Source of the DNA: Aliarcobacter faecis
Lineage (GTDB): Bacteria; Campylobacterota; Campylobacteria; Campylobacterales; Arcobacteraceae
Length of the DNA stretch: 64,000 bases
Direction of reading: 5' to 3'
Assembly (NCBI RefSeq): GCF_013201705.1
Contig: NZ_CP053837.1
Coordinates: forward strand, 1,364,001 to 1,428,000
Shown: positions 44,701 through 51,423 of the stretch, piece after piece
Layout of the letters: each line of letters opens with the position of its first letter
Numbering within the stretch: position 1 is the first letter of the stretch
Program-made: the position numbers and the translations under genes
The notes under the pieces: model-generated
What the model was told of the DNA's origin: nothing
Seen by the model: only the letters and a program-made list of their open reading frames with translations
Databases searched by the model: none

Positions 44701-46254
44701 TATGCCATTTATAAAAGAATCTCCACTAAAAGTTATAGTTCCTGTATTATTAGCATTTGTTGTAATTGTTGAGTTTATATTTGAGTTATCTGATAAAACT
44801 AAAGTTGAATTATTATTTATATTTGTATTTATAGCATTTATATTTCCATTTATTGTTGTATTACTTCCATTAGATATATTCAAGTTTGTAATATTCCCAA
44901 TATTTCCAGTAACTGTTTGAGTTACTCCATTCATAGTTAATGTTCCAGTAGTTCCAGTAACATCTGCTGTGATATTACCTTTTGAATTTACAACTCCATT
45001 TGCTTGAAAATTAAGATTTGTTCCACTTAAATTTCCATTTAAATTTACTGTTCCAGTCCCTGTTATATTTGTATTTGTTGCAAAAATATTATTATTAAAA
45101 GTTGAACTTGAACCATTTGTACCTGCATTTACACTATTTAAACTATTTGTACTATCTCCAACTGTTCCATTTACTGTTCCACTTCCTAAAAGTGTTAAAT
45201 TCCCACTTTTATCACTACTTGTTATTATTGAAGTTATTGTTTTTCCATTTGAAATATTTAATGTAGAATTATTTAAAATATCTGTATTTGTTGCACTTAT
45301 ATTTCCGCTTACTGTTGTATTATTTGCATTTGTAACATTTAAATTTTTTAAATTTGAGATATCTCCAGTTATTGTTTGGTTTTGAGAGCCATTTATATTT
45401 ATTGTACCTTTATTTCCACTATCAGTTGTAATATTTCCTGTAAAATTATCTTTTAAATTTACTATCCCATCTTGTTTAAAAGTTAATTTATCACTTAAAT
45501 TAACATCTTTTTTAAAAGTAGCTGTTTGTGTAGTATCCATATCTATACTTCCAGCTGTTACACTATCTTGAAACTCTACATCACCTTGAATATTTATATT
45601 TCCATCACTTCCAAGATTAGTTATTCCAGCAATTGTATTGTTTCCACTCATAATAATATTTGCTGTATAGTTTTCACTTGAAGTTGTATAAGAATTTGGT
45701 GAACTTACTTTATGATATATTGACGATTCTTTTTTAATATCATTTACCACTGCATCTGTAGCTAAAATAACTGTAAAATTTTTACTTGGTGAGTAATTTT
45801 CATAGTAATAACTATCATTATTCTTTATTATATGTCCATCTGAATCAGTTATTGTACCATCTAATACATCAAATGAATTTCCAATAACTGTTCCATCTGT
45901 TGAAATAGTTACTGAACTCGTACCACTAAATTCTTTATTTCTAACTCCAATAAAAGATGATTCTACTTTATTTGGTTTAAAAATTATATCTTCAGGATTT
46001 ACATTTTCTGTATATGTTGCTGTACTACTTAAATTTTGATCTTCTAATTTTTCTACTGATATATCTTTACTTGGATTAGAACTATTTGGTGCAGTTAAAG
46101 TTGAACTTATTGGAGCTGTATCAAAAAAAGTTTGTGAATATAAATTTATAGGAGAAAAAACAACCATTCCAAGTAGAGCAATACTAAGGCTAAGTCCAAT
46201 TTTTCCACCCTTTAAGATACGAAATCTAGCATTTTCTACTCTAAATCTACTCAT
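38746..46254 (-). CDS. Giant autotransporter adhesin-like protein (type Va)
   Basis: 2502 residues, about an eighth of the window. A long N-terminal signal region (about 1-41, starting MSRFRVENARFRILKGG with a basic extension before the hydrophobic core) resembles extended autotransporter signals. The passenger (about 45-2150) is Asn/Thr/Ser/Gly-rich, built of repeats such as GTVNLNGNLSGTNL, TITGNIGN and ITSSDK. This fits a very long beta-helix, and I see no cysteine in it. The last 300 residues are an autotransporter beta-barrel ending VTLGVSF with terminal Phe. Residues about 630-840 contain three 68-residue tandem units. It is followed by the isomerase and hydrolase genes. Adhesion is the usual role but no receptor can be named. 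Confidence 0.92.
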   Translation of the reverse strand: MSRFRVENARFRILKGGKIGLSLSIALLGMVVFSPINLYSQTFFDTAPISSTLTAPNSSNPSKDISVEKLEDQNLSSTATYTENVNPEDIIFKPNKVESSFIGVRNKEFSGTSSVTISTDGTVIGNSFDVLDGTITDSDGHIIKNNDSYYYENYSPSKNFTVILATDAVVNDIKKESSIYHKVSSPNSYTTSSENYTANIIMSGNNTIAGITNLGSDGNINIQGDVEFQDSVTAGSIDMDTTQTATFKKDVNLSDKLTFKQDGIVNLKDNFTGNITTDSGNKGTININGSQNQTITGDISNLKNLNVTNANNTTVSGNISATNTDILNNSTLNISNGKTITSIITSSDKSGNLTLLGSGTVNGTVGDSTNSLNSVNAGTNGSSSTFNNNIFATNTNITGTGTVNLNGNLSGTNLNFQANGVVNSKGNITADVTGTTGTLTMNGVTQTVTGNIGNITNLNISNGSNTTINGNINAINTNINNNSTLVLSDNSNINSTITTNANNTGTITFSGDSFINGIIGTNSNKLANINAGETGSIVDFNNDIFVTNTNVTGTGTVNLNGNLSGTNLDFQTNGTVNSKGNITANIIGATGTLKMNGATDQTITGNIGNIANFNIDNAGNKVTVTQNINATNTNISSSSTLNSKGNITSNINGATANSGTLTMSGTNQTITGNIGNTNSLNSFNINSGTTIVSGNVNATNTAISSGATLNSKGNITSNINGATANSGILTMSGTNQTITGNIGNTNSLNQFNINSGTTTVSGNVNATNTNISTSSTLNSKGNIVGNVNGAATNSGTLTMSGTNQTITGNIGNTNSLNQFNINSGTTTVSGNVNATNTNILNNSTLNISNGKTITSTITSSDKTGNLRILGSGIVDGTVGDSTNSLNSINAGVNGSTVDFNNNIFATNTNVTGTGTINLNGNLSGTNLNFQANGVVNSIADIRVNVVGNSGTLNMNGANNQNIIGNVGNIDNLNLNGGKTVVVNGDINSKNTNINSNSTLDLVDGKNINSTINGNSGTLNLLGSSTINKEIQSLKNLNVNADSSNSTFKDLVNSTNISSSGTGSSTFEKDTTTTNLNVNNGTMTFNENLNATNTTIGAGKLNLDANLTGTNINFTATNGELNLSDDSNVTATITANSNNKGNIKIAGDSIISGNIGTSANKIKDINIDGANNKTVNLKDDVNAIKTTVKDSTVNFNQNSGNTNTNLVFSGSGTANLYEGITGDINFAGNNAIVNVKDSKNIAGNIETSTTNNSGIVNFEGDGEVTGTIGNIAFGIKELNVNTKNEQDKDSNGNILPNHGLFLHRDIYADRINLQNNATLIMDDGANITNTNLPDLIVLTTDKNNTGNIIFKGTSTISGEIGEDSKKLESITAGANNSTVTFNDKVYVKDLNYSGNGEVILGGKDASNEAIKGNIDFNNNVSTLTLNDGVNLDTANTTFKNASNATLKFDGDSTISGVLGGNSSGKSTFDTIEAGKTGKTVTFQKDLYANNLEISEDGIVNLGGNFTGTNLNYKDDGVVTLADKKAINSNITTNDAKGTLNLLGDSSVNGTVGTKDDKLKEVNSSTTNKTSTLNGDTFAYDLNVGAGTLNLNANFTGDNLNFKDNGVVNLADNKKVDSKIVNATANDNQGTLNIIKNAEFTQEIGQIGHSLKEINGANGNSITTFKADVFAQNLNLNETGTINLGGNFTGETIDFKDDAILNIANNKNITSSIVAQDEDIGEINLAGSTIISGDIADSLNKIRAVKLNGKNSNSTFEGNAYVKDLDLNEKLALNLNGNLQGQNLNYNANATVNLADDKNIDSKINTKNNGEGTLNLLGSSTINKEVGSDTNRLKEISAGQNGSNSTFKDNVYAEKTTIKDNGVVNFEEDLYSTVYFAGDGVVNIDDEKAIISKTQPFVTTIADGVGSLNYKGATTLTNDIGSKDKRLNSVNFASDTNKELTQELGYNVYAKNTIIGNGNNKVTLDFIDDITFAGNLTITKDATLNIKDKKVDVKDNIKLSENSILNFDVQTTDLSSGSAVVGGKSGQIRADSLTMEDDARFNIAYDGTWEGAGQYNLVVTQNDITTPYRATEKDGRVKDNSIIDSTVEVVGKNLVLKADRTTDGEHKVEDLYIVKSQIGEDYSNGASQSLAKLANEKPREGALAQIIRDMEYLEDGQTITPAKKQEMIEMQRKLAPNPSGVVTQNIKTATDVNKASIKGRLNELRTSNIEDSIQAYENRGISSGDSYSVGDSTLWLKTTASKTKQDTIGLYEGFDTKSYGFVAGLDKNIADSSIIGLSASYIDTNASQNLHDTDTTTVGLTLYGSKEFELGYIEAQTSYMQHSSDTSRTANSGNLTSKVKADELNARVESGVHIPVDNGAYITPFAAVEYSNLKQKGYTEKGTPYQNDALKVDKFKQDRTTAEVGIKATSRIELDNALILPQVSFSVAKDFGSSNRDIKAQFVGGGDKFVTPARELDDMMYKVGAGVETRISNNTKLRLDLNYDRSKDGKFEGYSGNVTLGVSF
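43747..44358 (-). repeat. Three tandem 204-bp units in the autotransporter passenger
   Basis: Marker tract atttgttgca recurs at 43747, 43951, 44155 and 44359, exactly 204 nt apart, with nearly identical sequence between. Each unit encodes 68 residues containing TLNSKGNI, MSGTNQTITGNIGN and FNINSGTT. Because 204 is a multiple of three, recombination between units would change protein length without breaking the frame. Confidence 0.9.
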
Positions 46255-46337
46255 ACTCTTTTCTCCAATTATAAAAATAAGCTTAAAATCTTATATATTT
46301 TACCATAATTAAACAAAATGTTATATAAATAAAGCTA

Positions 46338-46901
46338 TTAATTTGAAAAAAAATCATCTATTTTTAAGAAATGTTTATTTATATCAATAAATGTATGATT
46401 TCCACTCTCTTCTAATAAAATTTCACAATCTTTCAAAATTTCAATGCTCTCTTTATAATCTATTATTTCATCTCCTTTTTGAATTAAGGCAATAATATTT
46501 TTTGGATTTTGTATAAGCATTACTTCAAAATTTTCTAAACTTTGTAATTGCTCTTTTGTAATCTCAAATTTTGAACCATCAAAATAGTTTTTTATTAAAC
46601 CAAAACTGTAAAATCTATTTAGAGTTTTTTTAGGATTTAGTGCAGGATTTATCAAAACTGCTTTTAAATTATATTTATTTGCTAAATATAGACTATAAAA
46701 ACCACCCAAAGATGAACCAATCAAAGATACTTTTTCTCCTTTTTTTAATAAAACTTCTATCAAACCTTCCAAAGTATGAATAGCTAAGATGGGAATATTT
46801 GGAAGGCTTGGAGTTATAATTTCATCTTTAAAATATTTTTTAAACTCTTGTGGTTTATGACCAAAACCACTACTAGCAAAACCATGAATATAAATAATCA
46901 T
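46338..46901 (-). CDS. YqiA/UPF0227-type alpha/beta hydrolase
   Basis: 187 residues, cytoplasmic. The start MIIYIHGFASSGFGHKP carries the HGF oxyanion strand. The nucleophile elbow GSSLGG is near 62-67 (Ser about 64), then INPALNP, and a C-terminal ESGNHTF supplies the His near 171-177. This layout matches the small YqiA esterase family of unknown physiological substrate. It is transcribed away from radA, with a perfect 25-bp palindrome in the divergent gap. It is 83 nt upstream of, and codirectional with, the autotransporter gene. Confidence 0.85.
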   Translation of the reverse strand: MIIYIHGFASSGFGHKPQEFKKYFKDEIITPSLPNIPILAIHTLEGLIEVLLKKGEKVSLIGSSLGGFYSLYLANKYNLKAVLINPALNPKKTLNRFYSFGLIKNYFDGSKFEITKEQLQSLENFEVMLIQNPKNIIALIQKGDEIIDYKESIEILKDCEILLEESGNHTFIDINKHFLKIDDFFSN

Positions 46902-46915
46902 TTAAAAATCCTTTT

Positions 46916-46940
46916 AAAATATTGCAAATTGCAATATTTT
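46916..46940. promoter_or_regulatory. Perfect 25-bp palindrome in the esterase-radA divergent region
   Basis: AAAATATTGCAA (46916-46927), a single central A (46928) and TTGCAATATTTT (46929-46940) form a perfect palindrome 14 nt upstream of the esterase start codon and 56 nt before radA. The odd-length symmetry and position favour an operator over a terminator. Confidence 0.5.
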
Positions 46941-46996
46941 TATATATATAAATTTTATTTTGCTAAAATCTTATCATAATTTACAAAAGGCAAAAA

Positions 46997-48346
46997 ATGG
47001 CAAAGAAAAAAAATACTCTTTTTGAGTGCCAACATTGTGGAGAACAATCAAGTAAATGGCTAGGAAAATGTCCAAATTGTGACTCTTGGGATAGTTTTTT
47101 AGAACTAAGTATTGAACAACAAGAGGTTTTAAAACAGAGTGTTTTAGCTTCAAGTTCATCTTCAAAAGCAAGACCAATTACAGAAATTTTACAAGATGAT
47201 GTTGTAAGATTTTCATCTTTCAATGATGAATTTGATTTGGTTTTAGGTGGTGGAATAGTCCCTGGAAGCCTTACACTTATTGGGGGAAGCCCTGGAGTTG
47301 GAAAATCTACACTTTTATTAAAAGTTGCTGGAAGTATTGCAAAGAGTGGGAAAAAAGTTTTATATGTATCAGGAGAAGAGAGTGCTGGTCAAATAAAATT
47401 AAGAGCAAACCGTCTTGATGCAAACCATAATGAACTTTTTTTACTAAGTGAAATAAAACTAGAAGAGATTTTAGATGAGCTTCTTAGAATTGATTATGAA
47501 GTTTGTATTATTGACTCTATTCAAACTATTTATTCTAGCCATTTAAACTCTGCACCTGGAAGTGTATCTCAAGTGAGAGAGATAACATTTGAGCTTATGA
47601 GAAAAGCAAAAGAGTCAAATATTGCTATGTTTATAATTGGACATATCACAAAAGATGGAAGTATCGCAGGTCCAAGAGTTTTAGAACATATGGTTGATAC
47701 AGTTTTATATTTTGAAGGAGAAGCTAGTAGAGAATTACGAATGCTAAGAGGTTTTAAAAATCGTTTTGGTTCAACTTCTGAAATTGGAATTTTTGAAATG
47801 ACTCAAGAAGGACTTATAAGTGCAAAAGATATAGCTTCAAAATTTTTTGATAAAAATAAAGCACAAAGTGGTTCTAGTTTAACTGTATCTATGGAAGGAA
47901 GCCGAGCAATAATTTTAGAAGTTCAAGCACTAGTTTGTGAAACAACTTTTCCAAACCCAAAAAGAAGTGCTACAGGCTTTGATACAAATAGACTTACAAT
48001 GCTTTTAGCACTATTAGAGAAAAAATTAGATTTACCTTTTAATCATTATGATGTTTTTGTAAATATTAGTGGAGGAATAAAGATAAAAGAGAGTAGTGCT
48101 GATTTAGCTGTAATTGCTGCAATTATTAGCTCATTTAGAAATAGACCCATTTCTAAAGAGTCTGTATTTATTGGTGAAGTTAGTTTAACTGGTGAAATAA
48201 AAGATGTTTACTCAATAGATTTAAGATTAAAAGAAGCCCAAGCTCAAGGAATAAAAAAAGCAATAATTGCACAAAAAACAAATTTAAAACTAGATATTAA
48301 AACTTTTGCAGTAGATGAAGTATCAAAAGTAATAGAGCTTTTTTAA
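46997..48346 (+). CDS. radA: DNA repair protein RadA
   Basis: 449 residues. An N-terminal C4 zinc finger is present (FECQHCG and KCPNCDSW, about 10-30). A RecA-like ATPase core has Walker A GGSPGVGKST near 93-102, LYVSGEES and the RadA-specific KNRFGSTSEIG (KNRFG motif) near 250-260. A C-terminal Lon-like domain follows (IKIKESSADLAVIAAI). RadA promotes branch migration in recombination. It is expected next to ftsY in C. jejuni but here is about 14 kb away, across the autotransporter region. It ends in a 14-bp perfect hairpin. Confidence 0.96.
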   Translation: MAKKKNTLFECQHCGEQSSKWLGKCPNCDSWDSFLELSIEQQEVLKQSVLASSSSSKARPITEILQDDVVRFSSFNDEFDLVLGGGIVPGSLTLIGGSPGVGKSTLLLKVAGSIAKSGKKVLYVSGEESAGQIKLRANRLDANHNELFLLSEIKLEEILDELLRIDYEVCIIDSIQTIYSSHLNSAPGSVSQVREITFELMRKAKESNIAMFIIGHITKDGSIAGPRVLEHMVDTVLYFEGEASRELRMLRGFKNRFGSTSEIGIFEMTQEGLISAKDIASKFFDKNKAQSGSSLTVSMEGSRAIILEVQALVCETTFPNPKRSATGFDTNRLTMLLALLEKKLDLPFNHYDVFVNISGGIKIKESSADLAVIAAIISSFRNRPISKESVFIGEVSLTGEIKDVYSIDLRLKEAQAQGIKKAIIAQKTNLKLDIKTFAVDEVSKVIELF

Positions 48347-48358
48347 GCTCTATTACTT
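48327..48358. terminator. Perfect 14-bp bidirectional terminator
   Basis: 48327-48340 (aagtaatagagctt) pairs fully with 48345-48358 around a tttt loop. It covers the radA stop (48344-48346) and the stop of the converging thioesterase-like gene (48357). The symmetry suggests termination both ways. Confidence 0.8.
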
Positions 48359-48770
48359 ATAAAGAACCTTTCTCAGCTCTTTTTTTTGCCCCTTCAAGAA
48401 GTCTTGAAGTCGAAATAATAGCTCTAGTGTGAGTTCCTCTTCCACAAACTCCTCCACTATCAACAACTTCTATTTCAAATTTATAAAGTTTCCCTTCCAT
48501 ACCAACAAAAGTTGCAGTTGAAATAGCTACATCATCTTCTAATGTTGCTGCCATATGTGTAATATTTACATTTACTCCAACACTTTGTTCATCATCTTTT
48601 AATAGTGGCATCATAAGTTTTGCTGCACTACACTCCATTAAAGCTATCATTCTAGCTGTTGCAAAAACATCTGGGAAATTATCATCAACTGAAATATTTA
48701 AATTTGAAGCTAAATCTTTTTTTTCAACTTTATAATCAATAGATGCTTTTTTTCCTACAATTAAATTCAT
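48357..48770 (-). CDS. Hotdog-fold thioesterase, FlK-like
   Basis: 137 residues. A single hotdog domain with VFATARMIALMECSAAKLM (Thr near 38 and Glu near 46) and VNITHMAAT (His near 71). These correspond to the Thr, Glu and His positions of fluoroacetyl-CoA thioesterase FlK, followed by FEIEVVDSGGVCGRGTHTRAII. Such proteins are widespread and most do not act on fluoroacetate, so the real acyl-CoA substrate is unknown. The gene is divergent from ybeY (64-nt gap) and converges on radA. Confidence 0.82.
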   Translation of the reverse strand: MNLIVGKKASIDYKVEKKDLASNLNISVDDNFPDVFATARMIALMECSAAKLMMPLLKDDEQSVGVNVNITHMAATLEDDVAISTATFVGMEGKLYKFEIEVVDSGGVCGRGTHTRAIISTSRLLEGAKKRAEKGSL

Positions 48771-48834
48771 CTCTTCTCCTTAGATTTATTTTAAAAATAA
48801 TATACTATTCAAAAATTATTAATATAGGCTAAAA

Positions 48835-49254
48835 ATGATTGATTTTGAAAACCAAACAGACTTAAATGTAGATATAAATGAACTTGAAAGCATACTAAGT
48901 AGTATTACAACAAAAGATATTGAATTAATTATTGTAGATAATCCAACAATAAAAAAGTTAAATAAAGAGTATCGACAAAAAGATGAAGCAACAGATGTTT
49001 TAAGTTTCCCTTTTGAACAAGAATTTTCTCATCTTCCTTTAGGAACAGTAATCATTTCAAAAGATTTTATACAAGAGAAAGCAAAAGAGTATAATCATAG
49101 CAATGCCGATGAGTTAAAACTACTTTTTATTCATGGAATTTTACATCTACTTGGATTTGATCATGAAGTTGATATGGGTGAGCATAGAAAAAAGGAAGAA
49201 GAACTTATAAAAAAATTCAATCTTCCTTCAAGTTTAATTGTGAGAAACTCTTAA
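48835..49254 (+). CDS. ybeY: rRNA maturation endoribonuclease YbeY
   Basis: 139 residues. The zinc-binding signature HGILHLLGFDH (HxxxHxxxxxH) is near 100-110, and KEYRQKDEATDVLSFPF near 43-59 contains the family's TDVLSFP motif. YbeY processes the 16S rRNA 3' end and takes part in ribosome quality control. Length is standard. It ends at a hairpin shared with the converging perR-like gene. Confidence 0.95.
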   Translation: MIDFENQTDLNVDINELESILSSITTKDIELIIVDNPTIKKLNKEYRQKDEATDVLSFPFEQEFSHLPLGTVIISKDFIQEKAKEYNHSNADELKLLFIHGILHLLGFDHEVDMGEHRKKEEELIKKFNLPSSLIVRNS

Positions 49255-49280
49255 AATAGTTGGCAAAAAGCCAATTATTT
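49254..49280. terminator. Bidirectional terminator hairpin
   Basis: 49254-49264 (aaatagttggc) pairs with 49270-49280 (gccaattattt), 11 bp with one G-T wobble, around an AAAAA loop. It starts at the ybeY stop and overlaps the perR-like stop (49275), with A and T runs on both sides. Confidence 0.75.
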
Positions 49281-49679
49281 ACAACACTTTTTACAAGTTC
49301 CACTTAAAACAATATCAGTACTATCTATCTTAAAATTGTTTATTTTTGAAACTTGTTCTATAATATCACTTGAATCAAGCATAATATCTTCAATGAAACC
49401 GCACTCTTTACAAACCAAATGTGCATGCTCAGTTTTTACTAACTCATAAACTGATTTTGCATTTGGAATTTTTACTTCTGATAAAAAAGTTTTCTCTAAC
49501 ATAGAGTTTACATTCTTATAAATTGTTGCTAACGATACAGAAGGGAATCTATCTAAAAGTTTTTTATATAACTCATCAATATTCATATGTCCATTCATAT
49601 AAAGTTCATCAACAATAGCAACTCTTTGTGGAGTAACTTTTAAATCATATTCTTTTAATAAATTTGCATAATTTGTCAT
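49275..49679 (-). CDS. perR: Fur-family peroxide-type regulator (PerR-like)
   Basis: 134 residues. The N-terminal winged helix (LKEYDLKVTPQRVAIVDELYMNGHMNIDELYKKL…SLATIYKNVN) is Fur-family. The C-terminal dimerisation domain has HAHLVCKECG (about 85-94) and CKKCC (about 129-133), giving the two CxxC zinc pairs of PerR/Fur. The regulatory metal ligands include His in 'EHAHL' and Asp residues. PerR represses oxidative-stress genes such as peroxidases. Fur as the alternative cannot be excluded, but length and both CxxC pairs favour PerR. The cytochrome c peroxidase gene elsewhere in the window is a plausible type of target. Confidence 0.8.
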   Translation of the reverse strand: MTNYANLLKEYDLKVTPQRVAIVDELYMNGHMNIDELYKKLLDRFPSVSLATIYKNVNSMLEKTFLSEVKIPNAKSVYELVKTEHAHLVCKECGFIEDIMLDSSDIIEQVSKINNFKIDSTDIVLSGTCKKCCK

Positions 49680-49845
49680 AAATTTTCCTTTAAATTACTA
49701 TAAATATAAAATTATCTGTTTATTATTTTCCGTATCATATCATAATTTTTATAAATTAATAAATTTTATTTCAGATTTTCACCTTTTTTCCTTTTAATTA
49801 TAAATTAGCTACCATTTCAAAAACTTTGTCTATGGAAAAATATAT

Positions 49846-51423
49846 ATGCCAAAATTTCTTATAATTCTTATTTTTACCCTAAATCTCTTTGCACAAAACC
49901 TAAAAATCGCCTCTTATAATGTAGAAAACTTTTTTGATTTGATAAATAATAAAACAGAATATGAAGAGTATGTTCCAAATAGTAACTCTTTATGGAACCA
50001 AAGAAATTTTGATATAAAATTAAAAAATACCTTAAAAGTATTAAATGACTTAGATGCAGATATTATAGCTTTACAAGAGATAGAAAATGAGAATTTGATA
50101 AAATTATTAAAACAAAAACTTCCTCAATATAGCTATTATGCTTTTTCAAAATACCCAAACTCTGCTGTTGGATTAGGATTTTTATCAAAAATTCCTATAA
50201 AAAACTATAAAAATTTAGATGTAAAATTAAGTTCAAATAGTTATAGACCAATTTTAGAAGCAACTTTTAATTTTGAAAATATTGATTTTAAAATATTTAA
50301 TAACCATTGGCCATCAAAAAAAGCTAGTGAAGTTCTTAGAGTAAAATATGCACAAACTTTAAATAATAGATTAAAAGAACTAGAAAAAGATTATGATTAT
50401 ATTTTAGTTGGTGATTTTAACTCTGATTATAATGAGTTTGAAACTTTCAAAAACAATCCTAAATTAAATCTTACAAATGGAATTACAGGAATAAATAATA
50501 TTTTAAATACAACAATAAATGATAAATTTGTAACAATTGATGATATTTTGAAACAAGAGAAAAAAGTTCACTATAATCTTTGGCTAGAGCTTCCAACTAA
50601 TGAGAGATTTTCTACAAAATATAAAAATCAAAATAATACACCTGATAATATGATTATTAATTCAGCACTATTTGATGGTAAAAAGTTATCATATATTGTA
50701 AACTCTTTTGAAGTTTTTAAGCCAAACTATTTATTTAATGGAAAAGATATAAATAGATGGGAGATTTCAAATGAAGTTAAAAATAAGATTCATAAAGGAG
50801 AAGGTTTTTCTGACCATCTTCCAATATTTGCAATTTTTTCAATAAAAAAAGATGATACAAATCCACTTAAAAATATAAAAGAGAATGAAAATCAAAAAAC
50901 TTTAATATCATCTTTATATAAAAAAGAGAAACTTTTAAAAGATGAGATTTTAGAAGATGTTATTGTTTTATACAAAAGTGAAGATAAGGCAATTATAAAA
51001 CAAAAAGACGATAAAGCAATTTATATATTTAAAGGTGCAAATAAGTTAAAACTGGGATATTCTTATAATCTTCAAATAAAAGAAATATATGATTTTTATG
51101 GATTAAAAGAGGTAAAAGAGTTCAATATTTTAAAAGAGAATGAAGAGTTTAAGAATTATAAAGAGCTATTTTTAGATGCTTCAAAAATTGATATTTTTGA
51201 TTTTAAATATGAAAATGAAGTTATTACAAACCTAAAAGGTTTTATTTCAAAAGGAAATTTACAAATAAATGGTGGGAAAACTATAAAACTATTTGCAAAA
51301 GATAAAAATATTTTACCAAAAGATGGAACAACTATAGAGATACTAAATGCACAACTTGGTTCTTACAAAGGAAATATGCAGATAATTTTCCATTTACAAA
51401 ATGATTATAAAGAGATAAAATGA
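49846..51423 (+). CDS. Secreted endonuclease/exonuclease/phosphatase-family protein
   Basis: 525 residues with a signal peptide (about 1-16, LNLFAQN). The EEP domain occupies about 18-330: ASYNVENFFD near 22-31 (Asn metal ligand), DIIALQEIEN near 66-75 (catalytic Glu), NNHWPSKK, VGDFNSD near 187-193 (Asp-x-Asn) and GFSDHLPIFA near 319-328 (Asp-His). The last 190 residues form a separate part rich in Lys/Glu, ending in an OB-like strand pattern (KLGYSYNLQIKEIY…). Secreted EEP proteins often degrade extracellular DNA. The gene overlaps murJ by 4 nt (ATGA). Confidence 0.85.
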   Translation: MPKFLIILIFTLNLFAQNLKIASYNVENFFDLINNKTEYEEYVPNSNSLWNQRNFDIKLKNTLKVLNDLDADIIALQEIENENLIKLLKQKLPQYSYYAFSKYPNSAVGLGFLSKIPIKNYKNLDVKLSSNSYRPILEATFNFENIDFKIFNNHWPSKKASEVLRVKYAQTLNNRLKELEKDYDYILVGDFNSDYNEFETFKNNPKLNLTNGITGINNILNTTINDKFVTIDDILKQEKKVHYNLWLELPTNERFSTKYKNQNNTPDNMIINSALFDGKKLSYIVNSFEVFKPNYLFNGKDINRWEISNEVKNKIHKGEGFSDHLPIFAIFSIKKDDTNPLKNIKENENQKTLISSLYKKEKLLKDEILEDVIVLYKSEDKAIIKQKDDKAIYIFKGANKLKLGYSYNLQIKEIYDFYGLKEVKEFNILKENEEFKNYKELFLDASKIDIFDFKYENEVITNLKGFISKGNLQINGGKTIKLFAKDKNILPKDGTTIEILNAQLGSYKGNMQIIFHLQNDYKEIK

